Positions 37,399-45,223 of a stretch of DNA of 64,000 nucleotides are shown in pieces. The stretch is from the NCBI GenBank assembly GCA_029781865.1, contig JAKOVW010000007.1, forward strand, positions 1 to 64,000. The letters run 5' to 3'. This stretch comes from Bacteroidota bacterium. GTDB taxonomy: Bacteria > Bacteroidota > Bacteroidia > Chitinophagales > Saprospiraceae. The notes beneath the pieces are model-generated. The model was not told where the DNA came from and did not search any database. It saw only the letters and a program-made list of their open reading frames with translations. Within the stretch, counting starts at the first letter, position 1, and each line of letters begins with the position of its first letter. The position numbers were made by a program, and so were the translations under genes.

Positions 37399-39477
37399 TC
37401 AAAATTGAAATTGAATCTGAAACTTGATTTCAGTCTTATATGGTGACAAGATCTGGTCATATGAACTTCCATTTTGACTTTCATCGGGATAAAAGCTGTT
37501 AGAACATTTTGATTCTAGTAAAATATGCCTGTTCAAACGGTATCTTAAATTGATGTAAACCCTTATACCACGGCCATTATACGCGGTGAGGCTAAATTGA
37601 GACTGAACGTCATTTTCAAAGCTGTAAATCCTGGCGCTGTAATCCTGAATATCAAAAAATGCCATGCGGATATTGCCCGAAAAACGAGATTCTAAAGATT
37701 TAAAAAGCAAATCCTGACTAATCATCATTCCGTTTTGTGTTGAATGGCTTAGACTCACATGATGAAATTCAATTCTCGACCTCCAACTCCAGTCCGAATT
37801 CAATTTTGATTCAAAAGCCAGGCGAATTTGTTGGATGGTTTGGGAAATGAGTTTATTTTCTTTCTCTGCTGATCCATCAAGTGCATTCAACTCATTAATT
37901 GTGCTGCGGAATTGCAGATATACGTCCCATTTTTTGCGAATGGTATACTGGAATTTTAAAGCGTATTCACTTTTACCTGTAATCAGGTCGTCCTGATACC
38001 GGATCCATGGAAATCTAGTAAAATCAGCACCTCCATGGATTTTGAACCGTGCATTTAAGGACAAATTTATTGCCATGTACAGGCTTTTTTCATTCCAGCT
38101 GAGCGAGCTTGTAGATAATGTGTTGCTGAGACTGCTGTAAAAGCCTTGATGGAAATTCCGGTAGGAGAACAGGGCTTCCATTTTTTTGCCAAGGCCAACA
38201 ATTGCATTCTCAATGACCGCATGATTCCCTTTTTTGTCGAATGCAAGTTCACCACAGAAAGTGAAATGGTGGAAAATCCATTGGTGATGAAAGGAGCCAA
38301 ATAGTTGTTCATTGTCATCTGAAATGAAGGCTCTATCCACCCGGTTTTGATTGGTGAGTGGTGGATTTTGTTTTACAAATACACCGTTGATTCCTGCCTT
38401 AAAGCCTGAAATGCCGTATTCAAGGGATATTCCTGTATGGTCCAACCGTACCGCATTTTTATCATTTAATTCTGAATGATTCCGGTGTAAACCCGAAGTT
38501 TCGATTGAACTGACCTTCGTTTCTGTTGAAGTGCTATCCTTGCTTAGTACTTCGATGCGGTTTCCATCAATGTGATTGGACGAGTAAAACAAAATGAGTC
38601 TGAGATTTCGATGCAAAAGCAATTTTGCAGCGATACCTCTCAGCATTTCATCTTCCCGTAGAGATTGATAAGGTTTAAGTAATGTGCTTTTCTTAGCCAT
38701 GGTGCCAAATTCTTCGTTTTTGCCGATGCTAAAGCCGTTATCAATTAATAATCCTTGTCCCAATTGTAGTGTATAGTCTCCAAGAACCAGTATGTTGATG
38801 TATTTTGTTATGTTTTCCAGATACAGATTAGCACTTATGAAATCAAAACCATGGGTATGCGAATCAAAAATCGGTTCTCCGGAATCTTTTTCAGCCATAA
38901 ATGATAAAGAGTATCTGCTATCAGCACTGTTTTTCAGTTTGATCAGGAACTTGTCAGGACTGCCCAAATAGGCCGAATTCAGGCTGTTATTCAACTGATA
39001 CCCTTTGGACTTTTGCAGAATTCGACTCCAACGGGTAGTTAGTATGCAATGACTTTCCTCTCGCAGAGACTTTAAAAGTGATCCTTTCTTCTCTGTTAAG
39101 TCTATAGAAAGATAAGGAATCAGTTTTCTTAGCTTGTCGGGCGAAAGAGCTTGAATGCTCTGGAGTTGGTAAATGGAAAACAAGGGTCGGTGTCTCAAAA
39201 GAAAGTGATAGATTAGTTCAGCTTCACTGGCATTAATGACTGGCAGATTATGAATGATTTCTTCGGTTGCCGTATTCAAATCAACCTTTTGATTGGGGAT
39301 GGATGTGCTTAACGCCCCGGACACATAATCATTTATCTTATCTGCAATATCATCATTCCCGGGTTCGAAACCTTCAAAGTACGGAGTGGCATCATTCGCA
39401 ATTTGCGAAAATATAGTTCTGATAGGTAAAATAGCAATAAGTAGTGCCAGAGCAAGAATGGCTTGATTCCGTCTCAT
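37399..39477 (-). CDS. Helix-hairpin-helix domain protein with outer-membrane barrel-like C-terminus
   Basis: The frame is open to 39516, but ATG at 39477 gives the signal peptide MRRNQAILALALLIAILP, so I use that (692 aa). After the signal comes a ComEA-like HhH region (about 60-125; VDLNTATEEIIHNLPVINAS, then SIYQLQSIQALSPDKLRKL), followed by about 550 residues of alternating aromatic/polar beta-strand sequence ending FKIQFQF-like (IKFQIQFQF), which resembles a large outer-membrane barrel. The same architecture is common in Bacteroidota. The HhH domain suggests DNA binding or protein contact in the periplasm, possibly DNA uptake; this is inference. Confidence 0.82.
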   Translation of the reverse strand: MRRNQAILALALLIAILPIRTIFSQIANDATPYFEGFEPGNDDIADKINDYVSGALSTSIPNQKVDLNTATEEIIHNLPVINASEAELIYHFLLRHRPLFSIYQLQSIQALSPDKLRKLIPYLSIDLTEKKGSLLKSLREESHCILTTRWSRILQKSKGYQLNNSLNSAYLGSPDKFLIKLKNSADSRYSLSFMAEKDSGEPIFDSHTHGFDFISANLYLENITKYINILVLGDYTLQLGQGLLIDNGFSIGKNEEFGTMAKKSTLLKPYQSLREDEMLRGIAAKLLLHRNLRLILFYSSNHIDGNRIEVLSKDSTSTETKVSSIETSGLHRNHSELNDKNAVRLDHTGISLEYGISGFKAGINGVFVKQNPPLTNQNRVDRAFISDDNEQLFGSFHHQWIFHHFTFCGELAFDKKGNHAVIENAIVGLGKKMEALFSYRNFHQGFYSSLSNTLSTSSLSWNEKSLYMAINLSLNARFKIHGGADFTRFPWIRYQDDLITGKSEYALKFQYTIRKKWDVYLQFRSTINELNALDGSAEKENKLISQTIQQIRLAFESKLNSDWSWRSRIEFHHVSLSHSTQNGMMISQDLLFKSLESRFSGNIRMAFFDIQDYSARIYSFENDVQSQFSLTAYNGRGIRVYINLRYRLNRHILLESKCSNSFYPDESQNGSSYDQILSPYKTEIKFQIQFQF

Positions 39478-39686
39478 AGTGTTTAAATTAGGGTGCACTA
39501 AAATACAAAAATTCAAAAACAGAAATAGAAATCCGAAGAATTTTTTGAATTCCTACCTGAGCGAGTTGGGAGGTTTACTCTAATTCAATGATATTAAATT
39601 GAAACCAGTGTCGAACTGAGATAATTATGATTTACTAGTCAATGTCAATATTCTCCATTCTTTCATTTCAATCGATATACATTTTA

Positions 39687-39694
39687 TACCTTTG
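39687..39694 (+). promoter_or_regulatory. Promoter -7 element of the tRNA-Arg gene
   Basis: TACCTTTG, an exact TAnnTTTG match, ends 6 bp before the first tRNA base, the spacing expected if transcription begins at or next to the tRNA 5' end. Confidence 0.65.
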
Positions 39695-39700
39695 CAGCCC

Positions 39701-39772
39701 GGCCTTGTAGTTCAACGGATAGAACGGGAGATTCCGGTTCTCCAGATTGGGGTTCGATTCCTCACAGGGTCA
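39701..39772 (+). tRNA. tRNA-Arg (anticodon CCG)
   Basis: A complete cloverleaf: acceptor GGCCTTG / CAGGGTC (two G-U pairs), D stem GTTC / GAAC with an AACGGATA loop, anticodon stem GGAGA / TCTCC with loop TTCCGGT (anticodon CCG at 39734-39736, reads CGG), T stem TGGGG / CCTCA with loop TTCGATT, discriminator A at 39772. The CCA end is not encoded. It marks the left border of a disturbed region with insertion sequences, and tRNA 3' ends are common integration sites. Confidence 0.93.
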
Positions 39773-40348
39773 CTAATAGCGCTCCAACTAATTGATATTC
39801 AATATTTTAATTTTCGCTGCCACCTTTTTAGCCACCTTTTTTAGAGGACTTTATTGAACAGTAATAAACTGAAACGAAGTTAACAATAAATTCAGAGTGA
39901 TAAGAATGGATTATATATTTAAACTGGTGTTTGATTTAAAAGTAAAACAACAAATCCCATTCTCTAAAGTCAGAAAAGGTTTGTGAGAACTCTTCATTCA
40001 AATGTTCGCTAAATATAATCATCCTTTGATTTCTCAATCACAGATTATTGAACTTAAAGGTTATGCTATTGATCTTCTACCAAATGAAAGCACTCTTCAA
40101 TATTAAAGGATGAACTTTCTTATACAGGTTCAAAATATAAAGTCCTGAATTAATAATCTGAAGCTTTTTTGGTGCTTGGTGGAATTATGTCTTATTAATT
40201 GGGATAATCTGAGTAATGACTATTTAGCTTAAAAGTAATTTACAATCTTTATAGGATTGGGTATGCTCCAATTTATATGTAGCCAGTGAAGGGGTACCAT
40301 TATATATAAAAAATACACTTCTTTAAGTATAATAGTACAACAGATAAG
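39773..40348. other. 576-bp decayed stretch between tRNA-Arg and the IS3 element
   Basis: No intact gene. Plus-strand reading shows two short protein-like runs (from about 39906 and from about 39987) separated by a stop codon, which look like the remains of a coding gene I cannot identify. The region just after the tRNA has a repeated GCCACCTTTTTAGCCACC phrase (39820-39842). It is AT-rich and probably a former insertion scar. Confidence 0.4.
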
Positions 40349-40414
40349 TGTAATACTCCCCTAAATTGAGACCAGAGGTTTAGTTAAATATAAACAACTA
40401 AATTTACTAGACCT

Positions 40415-40709
40415 ATGAAAAAAACAAGACGTAAATTTACCGGGGCCTTCAAGGCCAGTGTGGCTTTAGAAGCCATTAAAGCAAAAAAAAACTATGGCTA
40501 AGCTCAGTCAGCAGTTTGATGTCAATGCCGTAATGATATCCAAATGGAAGACTGAATTTGTAGAAAACATGGGATCCATTTTTGAGAACGGAAAATCTGA
40601 TTCTGAAGATTTAAATTCATCGGAAATGGATAAGCTGTATGCACAAATCGGCCAATTGAAAGTAGAGAATGATTTTTTAAAAAAAAGCTGCAGGAAACTG
40701 GGGATATGA
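40415..40709 (+). pseudogene. IS3 OrfA (helix-turn-helix) with a frameshift
   Basis: The reading frame starts at ATG 40415 (KKTRRKFTGAFKASVALEA) and hits a stop at 40499-40501 just after a run of nine A (40483-40491). Removing one A joins it to the frame that continues from 40494 (KLSQQFDVNAVMISKWKTEF to VENDFLKKSCRK) and restores the classic OrfA pattern. So either a one-base insertion has inactivated orfA, or the A9 tract allows slippage. The end overlaps orfB by ATGA, and a second A8 run (40678-40685) with a following G marks the usual site of programmed -1 frameshifting in this family. Confidence 0.82.
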
Positions 40710-41545
40710 AACAGCGTATTGAAATGGTATCCACCAGAACTCAAAAGCTAAGCATTCACAAGCAATGTGATCTACTCAGTGTCCCCCGAAGTACTTTATA
40801 CTATGAGCCAGTGCCGGAAAAACCGGAGAATGTAAAGATGATGAATATCATGGACAAACACTTATTGATCCATCCAACGGAAGGAGTTGAATCTATGGTT
40901 GATTTATTAAAGAGTTTGGGATATTGGGTCGGACCTAAGCTTATCAGAAGGCTGTTTGGCCTTATGGGCTGGCAAACCATTTATCGCAAGAAGAATTTAA
41001 CAAAGCAAGGGCTTAAAGAATTTATCAAACCATATTTACTACGTAATATGGAAATCACGCACGCTGATCAAGTCTGGTGTACTGACATTACTTACATCCC
41101 TATGGCAAAGGGATTTATGCACATGATTGCATTCATTGATGTTTACAGTCGAAAGATTATGGGATGGAGTATTAGTAATAGCATGAGTAAACAATGGTTT
41201 ATTGCTGCTCTGAAGGAAGCCATTGCTGTCAATGGCAACCCTAAAATCATAAACTCCGATCAAGGATCTCAGTTCACTAGTGCAATGTGGACTCATTACC
41301 AGGAATCTCAGTCAATTTTAATATTAATGGATTGCAAAGGAAGAGCTACAGATATTACTTGGATCGAACGATTCAGGAAAACTTTAAAATACGATTGCAT
41401 TTATCTCAACCCATGCGATAATGGTTTTGAACTTTGTGAGGGAGTTCAAAACCATATCGCTTATTACCACCAGAAAAAACATCAAACAACTGGGCAATCT
41501 CCTAATAAACGTTATGATGAATCAATTAAAAATCAAGCAGCTTAA
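40706..41545 (+). CDS. IS3-family transposase OrfB (rve integrase core)
   Basis: A 279-aa DDE transposase. The N-terminal HTH_21 segment (LIHPTEGVESMVDLLKSLGY, then GPKLIRRLFGLMGW) is followed by the catalytic core: Asp in WCTDITYIPM (near 121), Asp in NSDQGSQFT (near 182) and Glu in WIERFRKTLKYD (near 218). The third-motif region reads GRATDITWIERF instead of the more usual GNA-x-FIERFW, but the Glu is kept. It ends with the typical YHQKKHQTTGQSPNKRY. Functional expression depends on OrfA, which is frameshifted here. Confidence 0.92.
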   Translation: MKQRIEMVSTRTQKLSIHKQCDLLSVPRSTLYYEPVPEKPENVKMMNIMDKHLLIHPTEGVESMVDLLKSLGYWVGPKLIRRLFGLMGWQTIYRKKNLTKQGLKEFIKPYLLRNMEITHADQVWCTDITYIPMAKGFMHMIAFIDVYSRKIMGWSISNSMSKQWFIAALKEAIAVNGNPKIINSDQGSQFTSAMWTHYQESQSILILMDCKGRATDITWIERFRKTLKYDCIYLNPCDNGFELCEGVQNHIAYYHQKKHQTTGQSPNKRYDESIKNQAA

Positions 41546-41735
41546 AATGAATTTTATTAACTTAACTTTCTTAACTTTTGGTCCAACTAATGGGGAGTAT
41601 TACAAAGCTCATAGTTGAAGGATCTTCTCAAGATTCATAACTTGTTTAAGTGGTTAGAAAATCTGGCTAATTGCAGTTTATCTGAAAGTCAATTTGCCCA
41701 TTTAATTGGCAGTTGTAGGATGTATGCAGATTAAA

Positions 41736-42215
41736 TTATTCCCACTTATCCTTTTTCCTTGCTTCTTCAATAGTTTGCCATTGCATATTTTCAGGGCAAT
41801 CGCAACCACCTTTTTTTAATGGTTTAATATGATCAATAACATAACCAGGTCTTCCATTAGGATATCCGGATTCTTTCATGAATTTATTTTTTGCTGCTGA
41901 ACTTCTTAAAATTTTACCATTTTCATCTCTTTGAACATAGTCATATTGATAAGATTTTATCTCATAGGAACTATTGGGTTTAGAATATGACGGCTGTGTT
42001 GTTGATGAAAAGTTTTCCTTCTTCTCTTTATATCTTTTATCTGGAGTTTTATCCTTTTTCAAATGTAAATCACTGTATGAATTAGAATAACTAGGAGAGT
42101 AAGTGGATTTATTCTCCTTATATCTCATATCCGGCGTACCATCTTTCTTATAGTGTTGTCCATTTACAATATTAAGGACCAGGATTGAAATAAAGAATAA
42201 AAGGTATCTTTTCAT
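41736..42215 (-). CDS. Secreted HNH-like protein with two N-terminal repeats
   Basis: A 159-aa protein with a signal peptide (about 1-19), two copies of a short motif (HYKKDGTPDMRYKE near 21-34 and HLKKDKTPDKRYKE near 51-64), a Ser/Tyr-rich linker and a C-terminal HNH-like zinc-finger nuclease core: YVIDHIKPLKKGGCDCPENM (near 124-143). The His, Pro-Leu, Gly-Gly, Asp and Asn positions of the HNH fold are present; the final His is not obvious, so activity is uncertain. Similar exported proteins occur in Bacteroidota and some phages. It lies between two insertion sequences, with its start only 57 bp from the IS21 end. Confidence 0.72.
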   Translation of the reverse strand: MKRYLLFFISILVLNIVNGQHYKKDGTPDMRYKENKSTYSPSYSNSYSDLHLKKDKTPDKRYKEKKENFSSTTQPSYSKPNSSYEIKSYQYDYVQRDENGKILRSSAAKNKFMKESGYPNGRPGYVIDHIKPLKKGGCDCPENMQWQTIEEARKKDKWE

Positions 42216-42286
42216 TTGAAGGGTTTTAGAGTTAAAGTAAGCTTCGAAATTTAGCTTTTAGAGCCTTTAAGTGGAAAATCCGGTGT

Positions 42287-42393
42287 AATTGACCACCCTT
42301 CGCCGATTTAAACTGACCAGGCTTCGCCGGTCTAAATTGACCAGGTCTCGCCGGAACAAATTGACCACCCCTCGCCGGTCCAAATTGACCAAC
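42287..42393. repeat. Left-end transposase-binding repeats of the IS21 element
   Basis: Four direct repeats of about 24 bp, consensus AAATTGACCACCCTCGCCGG, with a fifth partial copy (AAATTGACCAAC). In IS21 such multiple repeats bind IstA. Confidence 0.8.
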
Positions 42394-42469
42394 TGAAAGT
42401 GCAGTTTTTGCTTCTGTTGCAAGGGAGCCATAATTGCTTATGTTTTGGGTAACCAAACTTAAGCTAAAT

Positions 42470-44017
42470 ATGGCAAACAATCGCATCAGCATGAGCAAAA
42501 TAAGATATATACTACGATTGTATGCACAGGGACGCAGTAAGAACCATATTTCGACGCATGGTGGCGTGTCCCGCAATACCTTAAAGACCTACCTGCGGGT
42601 TTTTGAACAAAGTGGAATGAGTCTGTCAGAATTGGATCAACTGACAGATAAGGAACTAGATCAGTTGTTTACAAAGCCTTACAGGATTGCTTTTAGTGAC
42701 AAACAGAAGTTGCTTTATAGCTTGTTTCCAGAGTATGACAAGCAGCTTAAGCGCAAAGGAATGACCCGGCAAATCTTGTGGGAAGATTATATCAAATCTT
42801 ATCCTGATGGCTATTGCAGATCACAGTTCAACTATCACTTTCGATTATTCCGTTCACAGGTCAATCCTGTAATGCACATTGAGCATAAAGCAGGCGATAA
42901 AATGTACGTGGATTTTAGCGGTGATAAACTCAGCTACATCGATCCTCAAACCGGTGAATTGTGTGAGGTAGAAATCTTTGTCAGCATCCTGGGTGCCAGT
43001 CAACTCATATATGTAGAGGCGGTACCCAGTCAAAGCAAGGAAGATTTTATTTTAGCTACGGAATCTGCATTGCATTATTATGGAGGAGTTCCTGCAGCCG
43101 TTGTACCTGATAATCTCAAAGCGGCCGTAACAAAAAGTAGCAAATACGAACCAGTTCTCAATGAAGCATTTGCTGACTTTGCGCATCATTATGGATTTAC
43201 TATTCTACCTGCACGAGCTTATAAGCCTCGTGATAAGGCTTTGGTTGAAAGTGCAGTAAAGATTGTATATCAAAGGATATACAGCAAACTTCGCGATCAA
43301 ATATTCAATAGCCTTGAGCAACTCAATGCAGCCATTCATGCTGCTTTGGAAGAACTCAATAACGGCCCCCTTAAAGGTCTTGAGTACAGCCGCAGGCAAC
43401 AATATGAAGAGATAGAACGCCAATCCATGAATGCCTTGCCACTGATAAAGTATGAATTTAAAAAACTTCATTACGCAACGGTTGCAAAAAATGGTCACGT
43501 TTATTTAAGTGAAAATAAGCATTACTACAGCGTACCCTATCAGTACATAACTAAGAAGGTAAAGATTTTATATACAGCTAAAACTGTGGAAATCTATTAC
43601 AATTTTGAGCGAATTGCATTGCACAATAGGGCTAAAAATCCAGGAGGATATACTACAGACAAGGAGCATATGGCTTCTACTCACAAATTTGTTAGCGAAT
43701 GGACCTATGAGCGATTCATGGAATGGGCACACAGCATTCATGAAGATGTTGGTCTGTATATTCATAAAATCTTCATGAGTAAAGCACATCCGGAACAAGC
43801 ATTTAAATCCTGTATGGGGATTTTAAGCTTTGCTAAAACGGTAGGACGAGAACGGCTCACTAAAGCCTGTCAACGGGCATTGGCATATCAGTCCTATAAT
43901 TATCATAATATCGAGAGAATACTAAAAAATGGTCTTGATCAAAATGATGATCCAGCTGATCAAAATTTGCCAATGCCGGATCATGAAAACATTCGTGGAC
44001 AACAATATTATCAATAA
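42470..44017 (+). CDS. istA: IS21 transposase IstA
   Basis: The ATG at 42470 (MANNRISMSKIRYILRLYA) is preferred to the upstream in-frame ATG at 42434, which lies in the terminal repeat region; this gives 515 aa. An N-terminal helix-turn-helix (about 10-45; GRSKNHISTHGGVSRNTLKTY) is followed by the rve core with Asp in KMYVDFSGDKL, Asp in AVVPDNLKAAV and Glu in DKALVESAVKIVY, and the C-terminal Mu-type beta barrel (YSVPYQYITKKVKILYTA). IstA performs cut-and-paste or cointegrate transposition together with IstB. The reading frame is complete. Confidence 0.95.
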   Translation: MANNRISMSKIRYILRLYAQGRSKNHISTHGGVSRNTLKTYLRVFEQSGMSLSELDQLTDKELDQLFTKPYRIAFSDKQKLLYSLFPEYDKQLKRKGMTRQILWEDYIKSYPDGYCRSQFNYHFRLFRSQVNPVMHIEHKAGDKMYVDFSGDKLSYIDPQTGELCEVEIFVSILGASQLIYVEAVPSQSKEDFILATESALHYYGGVPAAVVPDNLKAAVTKSSKYEPVLNEAFADFAHHYGFTILPARAYKPRDKALVESAVKIVYQRIYSKLRDQIFNSLEQLNAAIHAALEELNNGPLKGLEYSRRQQYEEIERQSMNALPLIKYEFKKLHYATVAKNGHVYLSENKHYYSVPYQYITKKVKILYTAKTVEIYYNFERIALHNRAKNPGGYTTDKEHMASTHKFVSEWTYERFMEWAHSIHEDVGLYIHKIFMSKAHPEQAFKSCMGILSFAKTVGRERLTKACQRALAYQSYNYHNIERILKNGLDQNDDPADQNLPMPDHENIRGQQYYQ

Positions 44018-44032
44018 TAAAACTCATTTAAA

Positions 44033-44788
44033 ATGAATCAAAACACATTAGATCTTATGCGACAAATGAAGTTTACAGGCATGTACAATGCTTTTAAACT
44101 GAATCTGGATTCCGGAACAACAGAAAAATTTACTCCTGATGAAATGGTGGCTCAACTCATTCAGTCCGAATGGGATGAACGGCACAACAGAAGCATCACT
44201 AAAAAAATACACGATGCCCGCTTCAGGTATAAAGCTGCTGTAGAAGATATTTATTATCTATCTGATCGCAATCTGGATAAAAATCACATTCATCGTTTGG
44301 CTCAATGCACTTTCATTGACAACTTTGAAAATGTTTTAATCACAGGCAGTACAGGCATCGGCAAATCTTACCTGGCATCAGCATTGGGCTATCATGCTTG
44401 TAGTTTGGGTTATAAAGTGGCTTACTTTAATGCGCCGAAATTGTTCTCTCGATTAAAAATGTCTAAGGCAGAAGGTGCTTATTTAAAAGACATTGCTAAA
44501 ATTGAAAGAGTGAACTTATTGATCCTGGATGACTTTGGATTACAACCTTTAGATAATCTCAACCGGGCAGCCTTAATGGAAATTATTGAAGACCGTTACG
44601 GTAAAGGTTCTATGATAATCACTTCTCAGGTTCCAGTTAGCAAATGGCATGATATCATTGGAGAACAAACAGTAGCAGATGCCATCATGGATAGAATTAT
44701 TCATCAGGCACACCGCTTGGAACTCAAAGGAGAATCTTTGCGGAAAAAAGATAAAAAAATAGAAGAACTTATAACCGATTTAGATTGA
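44033..44788 (+). CDS. istB: IS21 helper ATPase IstB
   Basis: A 251-aa DnaC-like AAA+ ATPase. N-terminal MRQMKFTGMYNAF, Walker A GSTGIGKSYL (about 104-113), Walker B LLILDDFGLQPL (about 162-173) and the terminal SLRKKDKKIEEL. It helps IstA assemble on target DNA. The start is 15 bp after istA, so the two are co-transcribed. Complete frame. Confidence 0.95.
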   Translation: MNQNTLDLMRQMKFTGMYNAFKLNLDSGTTEKFTPDEMVAQLIQSEWDERHNRSITKKIHDARFRYKAAVEDIYYLSDRNLDKNHIHRLAQCTFIDNFENVLITGSTGIGKSYLASALGYHACSLGYKVAYFNAPKLFSRLKMSKAEGAYLKDIAKIERVNLLILDDFGLQPLDNLNRAALMEIIEDRYGKGSMIITSQVPVSKWHDIIGEQTVADAIMDRIIHQAHRLELKGESLRKKDKKIEELITDLD

Positions 44789-44874
44789 AATTGTATATTT
44801 GTTAAACAACCTAAGCAACAAAAGAAATTGCAAAAATTTTGCCAGACGTTTTGGTAATTTTTTGGAGCCATCAA

Positions 44875-44916
44875 AGGGTGGTCAATTTGCTCCAGCGAGG
44901 GTTGGTCAGTTTGACC
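44875..44916. repeat. Right-end repeats of the IS21 element
   Basis: Two inverted copies of the left-end unit: GGGTGGTCAATTTGCTCC and GGTTGGTCAGTTTGACC. They define the right end with the terminal TTTTACA at 44926. Confidence 0.75.
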
Positions 44917-44926
44917 GGATTTTACA

Positions 44927-45213
44927 ATTAGTGGAGCGATATAAAAACCAGCGCTATTTCCATCATGAAATGTTGTCGGGACCGTTAGATCGTTATTCAA
45001 ATTTTGAGTTGAGCCACGATAAAAATTAAAATTGATACCGGGCGCAATTCCAAACCACAAGGAAGGTCTGGTGTATTGTTGCATTTGAGCTTGAACATTG
45101 ATTCCAATACATGTCATCAACATTACAAAAAGCAAAATAGCGTGGTGAACAGGCTTACCCTGAAAATATCTGAACATGTTTGGTCTACATGCATAATTAT
45201 TATTAGATTCCAT
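44927..45213 (-). pseudogene. Outer-membrane protein gene truncated by IS21
   Basis: The first about 95 codons remain: N-terminal region, a membrane/signal segment (HHAILLFVMLMTCIGINVQAQ) and the beginning of a beta-barrel (PSLWFGIAPGINFNFYRGST, then LTVPTTFHDGNSAGFYIAPL). The frame then runs into IS21 end sequence. The start is 11 bp downstream of the large Ig-repeat lipoprotein stop, so they formed an operon. The missing C-terminal part is not found on the other side of the IS (42216-42271), so the insertion went with a deletion, or the remainder was lost later. It resembles OmpA-like porin-family proteins. Confidence 0.78.
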
Positions 45214-45223
45214 TTTATTTGAT

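Larger units (their letters stand above)
40349..41604 (+). mobile_element. IS3-family insertion sequence (IS150-like)
   Basis: A 1256-bp element. The left end begins TGTAATACTCCCC and the right end finishes GGGGAGTATTACA; the terminal inverted repeats extend over about 25 bp with mismatches after the first 13. It is flanked by a 3-bp direct repeat AAG (40346-40348 and 41605-41607), the expected target duplication. It carries orfA (frameshifted) and an intact-looking orfB. Intact ends and target repeat suggest a fairly recent insertion. Confidence 0.9.
42272..44926 (+). mobile_element. IS21-family insertion sequence
   Basis: A 2655-bp element with istA and istB. Both ends begin TG(G/T)AAAATCCGGT when read inward, followed by repeated TGACCA-containing units (four on the left, two on the right), as is characteristic of IS21. 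The right end cuts an outer-membrane-protein gene (see 44927-45213). I find no convincing target-site duplication: left flank CTTTAAG, right flank ATTAGTG. Confidence 0.88.

Noticed and set aside
42287-42393. Possible CRISPR-like array of 24-bp repeats
   Set aside because: The repeats are contiguous without spacers and are the IstA-binding ends of the IS21 element.
42232-42576. 114-codon minus-strand ORF over the IS21 left end
   Set aside because: It is formed from the terminal repeats (FGPARGGQFVPAR-like) and overlaps the istA start.
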